From Ochotona curzoniae (taxonomy: Eukaryota > Chordata > Mammalia > Lagomorpha > Ochotonidae): a stretch of 64,000 bases of DNA. The DNA lies in NCBI RefSeq assembly GCF_017591425.1, contig NW_024465777.1, positions 4,154,001-4,218,000 on the forward strand. Reading direction: 5' to 3'. Positions within the stretch are counted from its first letter, which is position 1, and each line of letters starts with the position of its first letter. Below are positions 1 to 10,473 of this stretch, piece by piece. The position numbers and the translations under genes were made by a program. Under the pieces are notes generated by a model. That model saw only the letters and a program-made list of their open reading frames with translations. It was not told the DNA's origin and made no database searches.

Positions 1-330
1 AGCTTGTGGTGCTGTGGGTTCAGCTGCTGCTTGTGATGCCAATTTGAATCCCCCCTGGCAGAGTTCCAGTTTCTCTGCTTCTGTCCCAGTTCCTTGCTAA
101 TGCATGTAGGAAGGTAGTAGAAGATGACTCAAATCCTTGGCCCCTCCTACCAATGTGGGAAACTAAATTCCTGGCTCCTTGCTTTGGTCCAAACTTGGCT
201 GTTGCAGCCCTTTTGGGGCGTGCAGCAGCCAATGGAAAACCTCTCTCTCTCTATTGCTCTCAGTGTCTATCTACCACTCTGTCATTCTGCCTTTCAAACA
301 AATACATCACTTTTAAAATTAAATTAGAAA
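1..330 (+). mobile_element. CSINE, old, 5' end cut by window edge
   Basis: Diverged copy; CTCTCTATTGCTCTCAGTG and an A-rich tail CAAACAAATACATC mark its 3' end. Confidence 0.75.
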
Positions 331-378
331 ATATTATCTGAAATTAGGGCAAAAGGTCTCTTAAAATATAGGTGAGTA

Positions 379-706
379 GGACCTGGCACAATGGCTCAGT
401 TGGCTGTCAACCCTGAAACCGCCCAGATCCCATATGGGCGTTGGCTCATGTCTTGGCTGCTCCACTTCCCATCCAGCTCCCTGCTTGTAGCCTGGGAAAG
501 CTGTAGAGAACACCCCAAAAGCCTTGGACCCTGCACCCGTGAGGGAGACCTGGAAGAAGCTCCTGGCTCCTGGCTTCGGATTAGCTCAACTCTGGCTATT
601 GTGGTCGTTTGGGGAGTGAACCAGCAGGTAGAAGATCTTTCTCTGTCTTTCCTCTCTGTAAAGCAACCTTTCCAATAAAAATAAATAAGATATATATATA
701 TATATT
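379..706 (+). mobile_element. CSINE
   Basis: CCTGGCACAATGGCTCAGTT to AATAAAAATAAATAAG, followed by a TATATATATA tract. Confidence 0.9.
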
Positions 707-1249
707 TTAAAGTGAGTGATTAGCATTTGGAAATTGGTACAGATATAGTTAATAGTTACCTTTTTTAACCTTAAAATCCCATAATCATTGTTTATTATAA
801 AGGAAAATCTTGGTTCTCACAGGTTTATGGGCAGAATTTCCAGCAACCCATGAGGCACCGATCTGCTAGATGTTTTTGGGTTCACAGTGACAGGGGTCAG
901 TGACCGACAGGGTTTAGCCCGTTCTGTCTTTGATGTTGGACTCCTCCCCCACACACCTCTGGTAACTGGCTCCCAGCACGTGGTGGTGTTGCTCTGAGCC
1001 ACATGGCAACCACTCTTCCCTCAGGCATGCGTGTCCAGCCTGACAGGCCACCTGGGCCTAGGACCACAACAGATTTCAGTAGTTTGCATTGCACAGCTTT
1101 CCCACGTTCAGGGCTCACATCCGAGCCTTGATGAGGCTCTCATGGCCCAGGGCTGTGGCTGCCTTCCAGCAGGAGTGTGAAAGACCTGTGCCAGGTGCAG
1201 TGGGCCCTGGTGTGGCATGGCTATGGATGTAGACCAGACCGCCACAGCA

Positions 1250-1512
1250 GCAGCTGGCACAGTGGGTTAAGCCACTGCCTATGATGCTAGTATCCCAATG
1301 GGCACCCCTTCAAGTCCAGGCTGTTTCACTTCTGCTCCAGTTCTTTTTGGCAAAGTAGCAGAAGATGGCCCAAGTACTTGGGAGACCCAGATGGAGTTCC
1401 AGAATTCTGTCTTGTGGGGTCGTTGTGGTCTGAATGAGACACCTCTCTCTCTCTCTTTCCCTCCCTCTCAATCTGCAATTTCCTCTCAAATAAATAACAA
1501 TAAAATCTTAAA
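1250..1512 (+). mobile_element. CSINE, old
   Basis: GCAGCTGGCACAGTGGGTTA to TCAAATAAATAACAATAAA; shorter middle than the young type. Confidence 0.8.
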
Positions 1513-1548
1513 CCAATCTCCACAACATGCTGGGAAATTAGCTACTTT

Positions 1549-1772
1549 TTTAAAGATTTATTCATTTTATTTGAAATACAGAGTGACAGAGGGACAGAGA
1601 GATCCTCCATCTGTTAGTTCACATCCCAAGGGTCCACGATGACCAAGTCTAAAGCCAGGAGCCAAAGCACAGGACCTAGAACATCTTCTGTGTTTCCCAG
1701 GAGCACCAGCAGGCAGCTGGATCAGAAGCTGAGCAGCTGGGACTTGAACTGGTTTTCCAACATGGGATACCA
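1549..1772 (-). mobile_element. CSINE, 5'-truncated
   Basis: Poly(T) head TTTTTTAAAGATTTATTCA; breaks off after AACTGGTTTTCCAACATGGG. Confidence 0.8.
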
Positions 1773-1787
1773 AACAGTCAGTTTTAT

Positions 1788-2100
1788 TTTTAAAAAGATT
1801 TGTTCGTTTGAAACACACAGAGGGAGAGACAGAGAGAAGAGACCCATCTGCTAGTTCAGTCCCCTAATGTCTCTAACAAGAGTGGGACAGGCTGGTCTTC
1901 CCTGTGGCTGGTTGGACTTAGGCATTTGGGCCAACTTTCACTGCTTTAACAGTTGCATTATCAGGGAGCTGGATCAGACTCAAAGCCGTTAGATGCAAAC
2001 TGGATGGGAAGTGGGACAGCCGGTAGTGGAACCAGTGCTCATATTGGATAGCAGAGCCACAGGTGGCAGCTTTCCGTGCTATGCCACAGCACTGGCCCAC
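1788..2100 (-). mobile_element. CSINE, old
   Basis: TTTTTAAAAAGATTTGTTCG to CCACAGCACTGGCCCAC. Confidence 0.8.
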
Positions 2101-2650
2101 AAGGAAATACTTCCAGTGCTCAATACTTCCACAGATTGTCCAGGCAGGTTCCTCTCCCTCTCTCTGCATCCGTTTCTCATCTATTCTCCATTCTCAGTCC
2201 TGTAGGTGCCTCTGAGCCTCCCTCCTCACTGCTCTCTTGCACGGAAAGACATTCTAGTCACCAAATGGCAAGTTTCCATTTCCTGTCACGGGTCCCCTAA
2301 ATTTGTTTTGACACTCTGCTTTTTGGATTTCATTCCAGAGGGTCACTTCTAACTTCATCTACTGTGTCACACCCAGGTTTATGAGCCAGGAAGTCAGTCC
2401 CAGGCTGAGCCCTAACTCTGACCTCACCCCTGGTCACCATCTGAGGATGGACAGGTAGGTCCTGGGATGGGAGGAGCCCCAGTAGCCGCGGCCGCCAAGT
2501 TTCCATTCTGCCTGAGTCCATGGCGGGCCTGAGCAAGCAGGGCTCCGCCTAGAGGCAACAACCGGCAAGCGGCCGAGAAGGCCCCGAGGGACGGCGGGGT
2601 CATGCGCAGAGAGCGCCAGGGGCAGCGTGCAGAGAGGCGGGATATCGCCG

Positions 2651-2745
2651 CGGCTCGCCTCCCGTTGGTCAGAGGCAGGAAGAAAGGGGCGGGATACCAG
2701 CTCGGCTCGACTCCCAATTGGCTGGGGCCCTACAGAAAGGGGCGG
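2651..2745 (+). repeat. Duplicated CCAAT/GC-box module in the CEP85 promoter
   Basis: CGGCTCG-CTCCC-(G/AA)TTGG then about 20 nt then GAAAGGGGCGG occurs twice, at 2651-2692 and 2703-2745, offset by 52-53 bp. A local tandem duplication of a promoter cassette. Confidence 0.65.
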
Positions 2746-2806
2746 AGCCGGAGCGGGGCGCGCTCGGAGGCGCGCAGCGTTGGGTGTGTAACGGCCGTTA
2801 GGCGAG
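2746..2806 (+). other. CEP85: Probable untranslated exon 1 of CEP85 (3' part)
   Basis: The coding ATG lies in an exon with acceptor TTGTGCAG at 12344, so an upstream noncoding exon is required. The best donor in the CpG island is GGCGAG|GTGAGG, ending the exon at 2806. A second donor, CAGTA|GTAAGT, ends at 2887 and could be an alternative. The 5' edge given here is arbitrary. Confidence 0.45.
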
Positions 2807-3020
2807 GTGAGGAACCGACGCGGCAGAGGTGGCGGCCACGGTCGGTACTCCCGAGTGAGGGGTTTCGCCGGCCGCTTTCAGACAGTAGTAAGTTCTCCTC
2901 CGTTGGAGCGACAGACTACCTCCTCAGCAGCCCAGGCAGGACGTCCCTCTGTGGGGGCGCGAGGAGGGCGGGGGGCGGTGTCGGGAGAAGGAGCGCATGC
3001 GCAGAGACCTTAAACCGTCA

Positions 3021-4150
3021 CCTCTCCCCCAGGTCTCCTCCTCCCGCTGCCTAAAATAACTCTCCCGGTGTCCCGGTCGCCTGCCCTCCCTCCTTGCCGT
3101 CATGGACGCTGCTTTCGCTTGTGAGCCTCCTGGGCCGGTGGGCCGGGAGGCCGCGGGCAACGCACTCCTGCGGCGCCCAGTCCTCGGCAGGGACCCGGGG
3201 TAGCGTCTGGCCGAGTGTCTGTAAGGTGGAGAAGTTGTGCCGAGGGCGCCCAGTCGCAGTGGGTATAGGAAGCCCCTCCGTGAGGAGGTGTAGTTGAGAA
3301 GAATGTCTGGAGAATTCAGGCCCAGGAAGGCCGTCCCAGCCCAGGCTTAGGCCGCGGGTGGGGGGGGTGTCGTGATGCTCGGCCGTCCCGGGGCAGGTGC
3401 CCCACAGCACGGACTGGGCTCCACGCTCCAGCAAGGGGGTTCCCTGGGTGAGCCCAGTGGGAGTGTGCCCAAGTGGACGTGTGTGGCTCCGCGTATTGAG
3501 TGCGTTACCCTTCACCCCAGTAACCCGGGTTGATCGGACACGTGGCGCAGTGCTAGCTGCCCGCCAAGTGTTGGTGGATGAGTGCTGTCTGCTAGGAAGG
3601 CAGGAGTGGTGTCACCGGCGTGGTTAGGATAGCCAGAACTGGTTCTTTGGCCTTTAGCAGAAGCGGGTGTGCGTGGCCATGGGTTTTGTGAGTGTCAGGA
3701 CTCAACTCTGTGGTCAGGCATTGGGCTTCTTGCTGTCCCCAAGTCCTGTTGCCTGAATGATCTAGGTGGTGCAGGCGGTCCTGGAGGGAGGGTGGAGTTG
3801 CTGTTGTGTGTCTGTGTGGCCCTCCAGCCCTCCCGGCTTGATGAGGTCTCTGAAGAGCTGGCAAAACCCAACAGGTAAAAGCGAATTCTTGAGTGATGAC
3901 TTGGGAAACACAGAGCCTGGTACTGACCGGGAGCAGTGCAGAAGTTCCATGAACTCTCCCTGCTTCTGACTCGTGGAGGCTCTTTGCTCTGTCAGGTGGA
4001 ATCCCCCTACTTGTGGTTCCTTAGGAGCTGCTTCAAGAACGTGCACCAGGCAGACCACTGAGAGCTTAGCACACAGTCCTGACTGAAGCCTTTTCCTAGT
4101 TGTCCAACCTTCAGTACAAACCTTTCCTTTTCTGTCTTCTCAAAGAATTT
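3021..4150 (+). other. CEP85: CEP85 intron 1, promoter-proximal unique part
   Basis: CpG-rich to about 3560, then normal. Several ATG-led frames exist but none has a conserved look or a splice-compatible end. Nothing further seen. Confidence 0.6.
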
Positions 4151-4296
4151 TGCTCGTTAATATGAAAGGCAAAGAGATAGGTAGTTCACTTGTTGGTTTT
4201 ATACCCCCAAGTATGCGTGGTAACTTGGGCTGGGCCAGGCCAGACAGGAGCCAGGAACTCTGTCAGGATCTAATACATGGGTGGCAGGGACCCAAG

Positions 4297-5120
4297 TGCC
4301 GGAGTCCAGCTCCAGCTGAGTTCGGAACTTGCGAAGGGTGCGTGGATGAGGCACAAAGAAAGAAGAGACGGACCACTAGGAACTCTTGACCATCATGGAC
4401 GACGCACAAAAGCTGTCCACTTTATTTATACAAAATCAGTCAAACTCTGGCTCAGGCTTTTTACGTCACGGTCAAGCGAGGGTTTCTAAAGATAACTCTA
4501 GTTGTTTCACCTAAGGCTAGGTTGCTATTCACCTGGCACCTGGCTAGGAAAAGGTTTTCAATAGATGGTGCATACCAGTCAGTAGCACATTCCTACCACA
4601 ATTACTTTACAGCTTTGTCTTGAGACAGTCAGGGAAGGAAGAACTTTACAGAAGGCACCTAAAATATCAAAGAAAGAGGGAAAGAATAGATTCCCACTAC
4701 ACCTCAAGACAGAACACCCTTGATTAGCATAGGATCAAAAGAGGGGTTAGCACCCTTGATTAGCATAGAATCAAAAGGGGGATTTAACACTCTTGATTAG
4801 CATATTGCCACAGGATGCAGCCTTGACAGCAATAACAGCTCTATGGCTAAAAACAACAGGGCAACAGCAACATCAGCTTCTAAGCTCCTATTGATATTTA
4901 GCAGTAACTCCGCAGAGGCAGACAATGCCTAAATAGATTACAGAAATCTCAATGGGGTTGTCCGGTGTCCATGCAAAGGGAGGCAGAGCTACATTCAGGT
5001 GTTGTAGAGACATCCGCCGGGCCTTGCCACACAGCGGGAAGTTCCTTGCGGCCTTGCCTGCAAAGGAACTATACTCTTCACACCTTCCTGTCTTCCACAT
5101 CCATCACACGGACTCCAGCA
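4297..5120 (-). mobile_element. Solo LTR of an endogenous retrovirus (class II-like)
   Basis: It begins TGCCGGAGTCC and ends GGACTCCAGCA on the plus strand, an imperfect inverted terminal repeat with TG...CA ends. Both sides carry CCCAAG (4291-4296 and 5121-5126), a 6-bp target duplication typical of class II/ERVK-type elements. Its AATAAA lies on the minus strand (4426-4421) in AAATAAAGTGGACAGC, so the LTR runs antisense to CEP85. There is no internal retroviral coding sequence: the provirus has been reduced to one LTR. It was inserted into an older CSINE, whose two halves flank it. It lies in CEP85 intron 1. Confidence 0.85.
4718..4810. repeat. Three tandem copies of a 35-37 bp motif in the LTR U3
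   Basis: CCCTTGATTAGCATAGGATC, CCCTTGATTAGCATAGAATC and CTCTTGATTAGCATATTG follow one another. Read on the LTR sense strand each carries ATGCTAATCAAG, an octamer-like core. Position and structure fit a U3 enhancer repeat. Confidence 0.7.
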
Positions 5121-5302
5121 CCCAAGCACTTGAGCCATGACCAGCCACCTCCCAGGGTCTGCATTAGCAGAGAACTGGAATGGAGAGCAAAGCCAGGGCT
5201 TAAAATTTGGGCTCTCCAGGATAGCTTCCCAAGTGGCAGCTTGACTGCTACACCAAATGCCCGCTGCTAAGTCTTCCTTATCCTTAAAATGAGGTAAGAA
5301 GT

Positions 5303-5523
5303 TGAGGGGTTGGCATTTCTGGGGTAGAAGGTTAAGCCACCACCACTGATGCCAGCGTTCCAGGTGAGCACTATTGCAAGTCCTGGTTGCTCTGCTTGCT
5401 GTCCAGCTCCCTGATATTGCACCTGGGAGAGCACCTGGGAATGAGCCCGCAGGGGAGTTCTGCTGGAGTTCCAGGATCCTGGGTTGGCCAGTATGGCCAT
5501 GTGGGAGTGACCCAGCAGTAGGT
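5303..5523 (+). mobile_element. CSINE, old, tail missing
   Basis: GTTAAGCCACCACCACTGAT and CAGCTCCCTGATATTGCACC are recognisable; no A tail remains. Confidence 0.7.
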
Positions 5524-5524
5524 C

Positions 5525-5640
5525 ACTGCCTCATAGGTTGATGTGAACATTAAACTGGAACATGTGACTTACAGAATGTTGAACACAAAGCTTGACAGGT
5601 GGTACACTCTGAATACATGTTGAGTTTGTTGAATGGGTGA
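5525..5640 (-). mobile_element. MIR fragment
   Basis: CTGCCTCATAGGTTGATGTG and the following AT-rich stretch match the reverse complement of the MIR core. Old and diverged. Confidence 0.55.
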
Positions 5641-6957
5641 ATATTTGGATTGTGGCAAGGACTTTGAAGATGGAAACCAACCACGTTGGAAGCTTTTTTG
5701 CCCTGTCTGCTTCTATTCGCTTCTTTCTTTTTAGTTGTGTAACTAGATTGCATTGTCTTCTATGTTTCTCTCATTTTTCTTCCAGGAAGTTTATTTCCTT
5801 CAAACAGTTTGGAAAATTTCTAGTGTTGCTAATCTGATTCTGAACCAAGTAGGGGAAAGTCTGGATTGGTTTATTCTGGATTGTTTTACTCCCTGTTGGG
5901 AGTGTTTTTAAAAAAACAAAAATGGAAATGGACCTCCTGGCTATAAGGCCATGGCCTCGCCTCTGTGTCCTGTACCATCTTGACCACACAGTGGTCTCCC
6001 CTGCCTCGGTCCGGCCTCTGTCAGTACAGGTCCTTCTGGCCTCTCCCCTAATTGGTGGCCCTGGGCATCTCCTAGCTGAAGGGGGGAAGGGGCCAGGAGG
6101 GCAGACACCCTCCTGCTGGCTATTGGTGCCCTTCTCCCGGTCGTGCTTGCAGACACCGTGTGCCACAGCTGTGCGAGGGGAGGGTCCTGGGACATTGGAA
6201 GGAGCTGGCAACCCTCAGGACAGGCCAAGCCTCTTTGCAGGGGGGCAGGTAGGTTCTGCAGCCTCTGGAAACCCAGGCGAGGAGGCAGCTGTCTGCCTGT
6301 CGCCCTGAAGATGCACAGAAGGGGCTGCCATGCCAGTTGGCAGGAGGCAGTGAAAGTGGGAATGAGGCATCTGCCACAGCAGGAGCTTTGGAAAACTAAA
6401 GAAGGGCCTGGGTTTCTTCTGCTGGACATGGGAGTTAAACCTGAGGGCTGGAGAGGGCTGCTCCAGCGCCTGAAGTCCCAGTGAGTCCTGGCCCATGGAT
6501 CCCCCAGAGCTGCAGCCGCCCTGTCTCAAGGTCATGGCCTGTACCCACCTGGCACTGGGTACGGCTGGGCATCACATCTGATCTGTGTGCCTCCTGTGGG
6601 GCTTCCCCCTCTGGTGACCCTGTGCTACTTTACTTGTTCCCCTACCCCCCGCTGGCAGTGGTGCCATTGCTGTGCCCCCGAGTGGCTGGTGGCAGAACTC
6701 AGCTGCCTGAGGCAAGTGTGTACCTTAGCAGGCTGCAGTCCTGCTGCGGAGTACGAGGCCTCTGGGGAGGTCACCTCTCCCGAGCCTCTCATCAGGATTC
6801 TCTGGGGCATCTGTCCGGTTTGGGCGCAGAGGTGGACAGGCGGCCGGTGAGATTGTGGCTGGCACATGAGCACTCATTACTAACTAGGAGGTGGATGGTG
6901 TTGGAATCTAGCAGAGTTGTGTTTTTTGGTATTATTAAGCTCTTGAGAGAAGAAGAA
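5641..6957 (+). other. CEP85: CEP85 intron 1, unique block
   Basis: 1.3 kb without CSINE, GC-rich at 5920-6850, with overlapping open frames on both strands. No protein match was recognised and no paired splice sites bracket a frame. It could hold a regulatory element or unrecognised exon; unsupported. Confidence 0.4.
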
Positions 6958-7067
6958 ATATAATTTACATGATGTAAAATTCAGTTTTGTTTGTGGGCAA
7001 GTCAATAGTATTTAGTGTATTCATAAAATAGTTCAATGAACCATTGTCATTAATTTTAAAATCTTTT

Positions 7068-7347
7068 GGTGGTTGGTGTTGAGGCAGGCTAAGCTGCCTA
7101 CAATACTGGCATCCCAAGGAAGAGCTAGTTCAACTGCTGTTCTTTCATTTCCTGTTGAGCTCTGTGCTGATGCACCTGGGAAAGCAAAGGAATATGGCCC
7201 ACGTGCTTGGGTCTTGCCATCGTGTGGGAGACCCCAGTGGAGTTTCAGGCTTTGGCCTTGGCTTGGTCCAGCTGTTGTAGCAATTGGAGAGTGAACCTGT
7301 GGACAGAAAGTCTTTATCTCTCTAACTCTTTTATATATGTATATATA
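7068..7347 (+). mobile_element. CSINE, old
   Basis: Ends in TCTCTCTAACTC followed by TATATATGTATATATATTTT; inserted in the L1M fragment. Confidence 0.75.
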
Positions 7348-8002
7348 TTTTAAAGATTTATCTGTTTCGGGCCCGGCACAGTGGCGCAGTGGTTAAGGTC
7401 CTCGCCTTGCACGCCCGGGATCCCATATGGGCTCCGGTTCTATCCCGGCGGCCCCACTTCCCTTCCAGCTCCCTGCCTGTGGCCCGGGAAAGCAGTCAAG
7501 GACGGCCCAAAGCTTTGGGACCCTGCACCCGCGTGGGAGACCTGGAAGAGGCTCCTGGCTTCGGACCGGCATAGCATCGGCCGTTGCGCTCACTTGGGGA
7601 GTGAATCCTCGGACGGAAGATCTTCCTCTCTGTCTCTCCTCTCTGTATATCCGCCTTTCCAATAAAAAAATAATAAAAATAAATCTTTATATGTAAAAAA
7701 AGATTTATCTATTTCATTGGAAAGGCAGATTTACAGAAAGAGATAGAAAGATTTTACATCTGCTGATTCACTCTGTAAGTGGCCGCCGTGGTCAGAGCTG
7801 AGCCAATCTGAAGCCAGGAACAAGTGTTTGTTCCTGGTCTCCCAATGGATGCAAGTCCCAAGGCTTTGGACCATCCTCTACTGCGTTCCCAGGTCAGAAG
7901 CAGGGAGCTGACTGGGAAGCGGAGCAGCCGGACATGAACTCTGTGGGTTCCTGGTGGATGCAAGGCGAGGATTTCACCACTGAGCCTTTGCTCATGCCCT
8001 AA
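7348..8002 (-). mobile_element. CSINE split by a younger CSINE
   Basis: Head 7348-7368 and remainder 7692-8002; the 7369-7691 copy sits between. Confidence 0.8.
7369..7691 (+). mobile_element. CSINE, full length, young type
   Basis: Reference copy for this window. It starts GGGCCCGGCACAGTGGCGCA, with a tRNA-like A box (AGTGGTTAAGG) and B box (GGTTCTATCCC, 7436-7446), a GC-rich body with intact CpGs, CTCTCTGTCTCTCC, and an AATAAAAAAATAAT-type tail. Duplicated AAAGATTTATCTRTTTC on both sides shows it landed in the head of the minus CSINE at 7348. Confidence 0.95.
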
Positions 8003-8308
8003 ATAAATAAATTTTTTTGATTACTGAAAGGAAACCCCATTTCCATTAACAGTTATTCTGTATTCCCTTTCCTCCTGTTCTGCTTCTGGCAGCCACTAAT
8101 GTATTGTTATGGATTTGGTGTTGCGAACATTTTATATAAACGGAATCATGTGGTAATCTGTGGCCCTTTATGTTTGGCTTCCTTGGTTTAGCATAATGTT
8201 TTCAGCCTTCACCCTGTTGGAGGATGTGTTTGTTCTTTGTTCCTTTTATTAATAACCCATTGAATGGATATACTGTGTTCATCATTTCATCAGTTGGTGG
8301 CTATGTGG

Positions 8309-8640
8309 GTTTTTTTAAAAAAGATTTATTTATTTTTATTACAAAGTCAGATATACAGAGAGGAGAGACAGAGAGGAAGATCTTTCGTCTGATGATTTAC
8401 TCCCCAAGTGACGGAAATGGCTGGTGCTACACCGATCCGAAGCCGGGAACCTGGAACCTCTTCCGGGTCTCCCACACAGGTGCAGGGTCCCAATGCTTTG
8501 GGCCATCCTCTACTGCTTTCCCAGGTTACAAGCAGGTTCTGGATGGGAGGTGGAGCTGCTGGGATTAGAACCAGAGACCATATGGGATCCCGGCGCATGC
8601 AATACGAGGTCTTTAGCTGCTAGGCCATGCTGCTGGGCCC
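8309..8640 (-). mobile_element. CSINE with 13-bp target duplication
   Basis: TTTTTTTAAAAAAGATTTAT to CATGCTGCTGGGCCC, flanked by GGTGGCTATGTGG at 8296-8308 and 8641-8653. Confidence 0.93.
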
Positions 8641-8952
8641 GGTGGCTATGTGGATTGTTTCTGCTTTGTGCCTATTGTTCGTACATTTGTGTGAACATGT
8701 TTTCAGTTCTCTTGAATATTCAGTTGATATTTCAAATCTGAGTTCCACATGTGCAAATTCAACTAATTATGATTAGAAAGTATTCAGAAAGAACTGTTTT
8801 ATTAAACATGTGCAGGCTTTTTTCTTGTCATTATTCCTTGACAATCAAGCATCACAGCTATTTACACAGTATTTACATCATATGAGGAGGTCTTCAGAAA
8901 GTGCATGGAAAATGTATATTGTGACAAAAGCCATGTATGAATTTGAAGGCTT

Positions 8953-9233
8953 TTAAAAAATGTATTTATTTATTTACTTGAAAAATCAGAATTAATTCAC
9001 TCTCCAAGAGACCAAAATACCCATGGCTGGGCCAGGCCAGGTCTTGGAGTCTAGAATTTGGAACTACTCCAGGTCGTCCACATGGATGGTGGTGGCCCAG
9101 GCTCTTAGGCCATATTCTGCTTTTTTATGCACATTAGCAAGGAGCTGGATCAGAAGTGGAGCAACTGGGACAGGAACTGGTCCCCCTATAGGACACCTCT
9201 GGCCTTGTGACCTAGAGTAGTGCCAGCTGGGGT
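8953..9233 (-). mobile_element. CSINE, old
   Basis: TTTAAAAAATGTATTTATTT to AGTGCCAGCTGGG, several internal deletions. Confidence 0.75.
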
Positions 9234-9390
9234 GAGGGCTTCCTTAAGGAACCCTGGCCTCAAGGCCCCCAGGCTCGCCCACTCTGGGCCTGTTGCTGGT
9301 TGTCATGGTTTCAGCTCATCTGAATTTGAAAAGGTCTCAGAATGTATTGAACTTGCGATATTGCTGTACTTAAAGAGATAAACAAAGGAT

Positions 9391-9699
9391 TAAAAAATAA
9401 GATTTATTTTTTATTGGAGAGGAGGAGAGACAGAGAGGAAGGTCTTCTGTCCATTGATTCACTCCACAAGTGGCTGCAGCAGCCAGAGCTGAACTGATCT
9501 GAAGCCAGGAGCCCCCTCTGGGTCTCCCACATGGGTGCAGGGTCTCAAGGTTCTGGGCTATCCTCTACTGCTTTCCCAAGCCACAAGCATGGTGCTAGAT
9601 GGGAAGCAGGACCGCCAGGATTAGAAGCAGTGCTCATATGGAATCCTGGCAGGTGCAAGGTGAGGACTTTAGCTGCAAGGCTGCTGCGCTGGGCCCAAA
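9391..9699 (-). mobile_element. CSINE
   Basis: AAAAATAAGATTTATTTTTT to GCTGCTGCGCTGGGCCCA. Confidence 0.9.
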
Positions 9700-10063
9700 A
9701 AGAGGACAGCAAAAAGAACGTAAGTGGGTAGGCAGTTATCTTTCTGTGTGTCATCATTAACTCCCACGCCATGAGTTGGATAGCTCTCTGTTTTGATGGT
9801 CCTAGTCAAGGACCGGAGCTTTAATTACTGAACAGAGCTTCTCTCACCCCCCTGTGAGGGCTGGGTTCTTGGAGAGTGGTGTTGTTTGTGTTGCACAGCG
9901 AATTGAGAAGGCTTGGGTGGTTGTTCCTGAGAGACAGCCGAGGAGGTCAGGGGCGTGCCTTGGGGATGGCCCCATACAGCTTCTTGTTTCCAAACCAAAT
10001 GTCACCTCTAAAAACTGTGCTCTGGGATTTGTCCCAAACTCTTCTCGTATAAATTAAGAATTT

Positions 10064-10375
10064 TGGGGTCTGGTGCAATGCCTCAATGCTGAATCCTCAC
10101 CTTGCAAGCACTGGGATCCCATATGGGCACTAGTTTGTCTCCCAGTTTCTCTACTTCAGATCCAACTTCCTGTTTGGGAAAGGAATACAGGACAGCCCAA
10201 AGCCTTGGGACCCTGCACCCGTGTGGGAGACCCAAAAGAAGCTTCTGGCTGCTGACTGGATTGGCTCAGCTCCAGTCATTGCAGCCATTTGGGGAGTGAG
10301 CCAGCAGGTGGAAGATTTCTCTCTGTGTGTCTTTCCTTCTGTCTGCAAATTAATCTGCCTTTCCAGTTTAAAAAG
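10064..10375 (+). mobile_element. CSINE
   Basis: GGGGTCTGGTGCAATGCCTC to TTCCAGTTTAAAAAGAAG. Confidence 0.85.
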
Positions 10376-10473
10376 AAGAAAATACAAGTTCATCATCGGT
10401 CTTTCTTCCCTAATCCCTTAAAACCAAAAAAGAAAGCAATCTAGGGCTTTCAGTTGGCATTAGAATTGGAAAC

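Larger units (their letters stand above)
707..2599. other. Intergenic sequence upstream of CEP85
   Basis: Outside the CSINEs listed, 780-1245 and 2101-2599 hold only unique sequence without a supportable exon. GC content climbs from about 2450 into the CpG island. Confidence 0.6.
2600..3020 (+). promoter_or_regulatory. CEP85: CEP85 CpG-island promoter
   Basis: A GC- and CpG-rich block upstream of the first splice donors and unlike the AT-rich, SINE-filled flanks. It has a perfect NRF1 palindrome GCGCATGCGC at 2993-3002, a half-site CATGCGCA at 2601-2608, GGGGCGG Sp1-type boxes near 2686-2693 and 2739-2745, a CCAAT-box-like CCAATTGG at 2714-2721 and a palindromic AACGGCCGTT at 2790-2799. No TATA box is visible, as expected for a housekeeping cell-cycle gene. 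The exact start site cannot be read from sequence. Confidence 0.8.
4152..5270 (-). mobile_element. CSINE split by the solo LTR
   Basis: Halves 4152-4296 and 5121-5270 rejoin at CCCAAG, where the LTR inserted. Confidence 0.8.
6958..8735 (+). mobile_element. Ancient L1M 3'-end fragment, split by CSINEs
   Basis: Segments 6958-7067, 8003-8308 and 8654-8735 read in order as the well-known old mammalian L1M 3' sequence (for example ATATAAACGGAATCATGTGG and TAGCATAATGTTTTCA). The gaps are filled exactly by CSINEs. The 8309-8640 insertion shows a perfect 13-bp duplication GGTGGCTATGTGG. Family assignment is from memory. Confidence 0.75.

Noticed and set aside
2602..3054. 150-codon plus-strand frame and overlapping minus frames in the CEP85 CpG island
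   Set aside because: Composition-driven; no conserved peptide, and the region is promoter and untranslated exon.
4297..5120. Possible complete endogenous provirus at the LTR
   Set aside because: One LTR flanked directly by a target duplication on each side, with no internal sequence; it is a solo LTR.
5922..6963. Overlapping frames of 100-160 codons on both strands in intron 1 of CEP85
   Set aside because: No conserved peptide recognised, no usable splice-site pairs, and frames on both strands overlap as expected for GC-rich DNA.
7381..7665. Recurrent 80-110 codon frames such as [17 protein letters not shown] in many places
   Set aside because: They are translations of the CSINE body in either strand, repeated at each copy, and not genes.
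8884..8950. GAGGTCTTCAGAAAGTGCAT and GGAAAATGTATATTGTG resemble an old DNA-transposon end
   Set aside because: About 65 bp of diverged similarity recalled from memory only; too little to assign a family.
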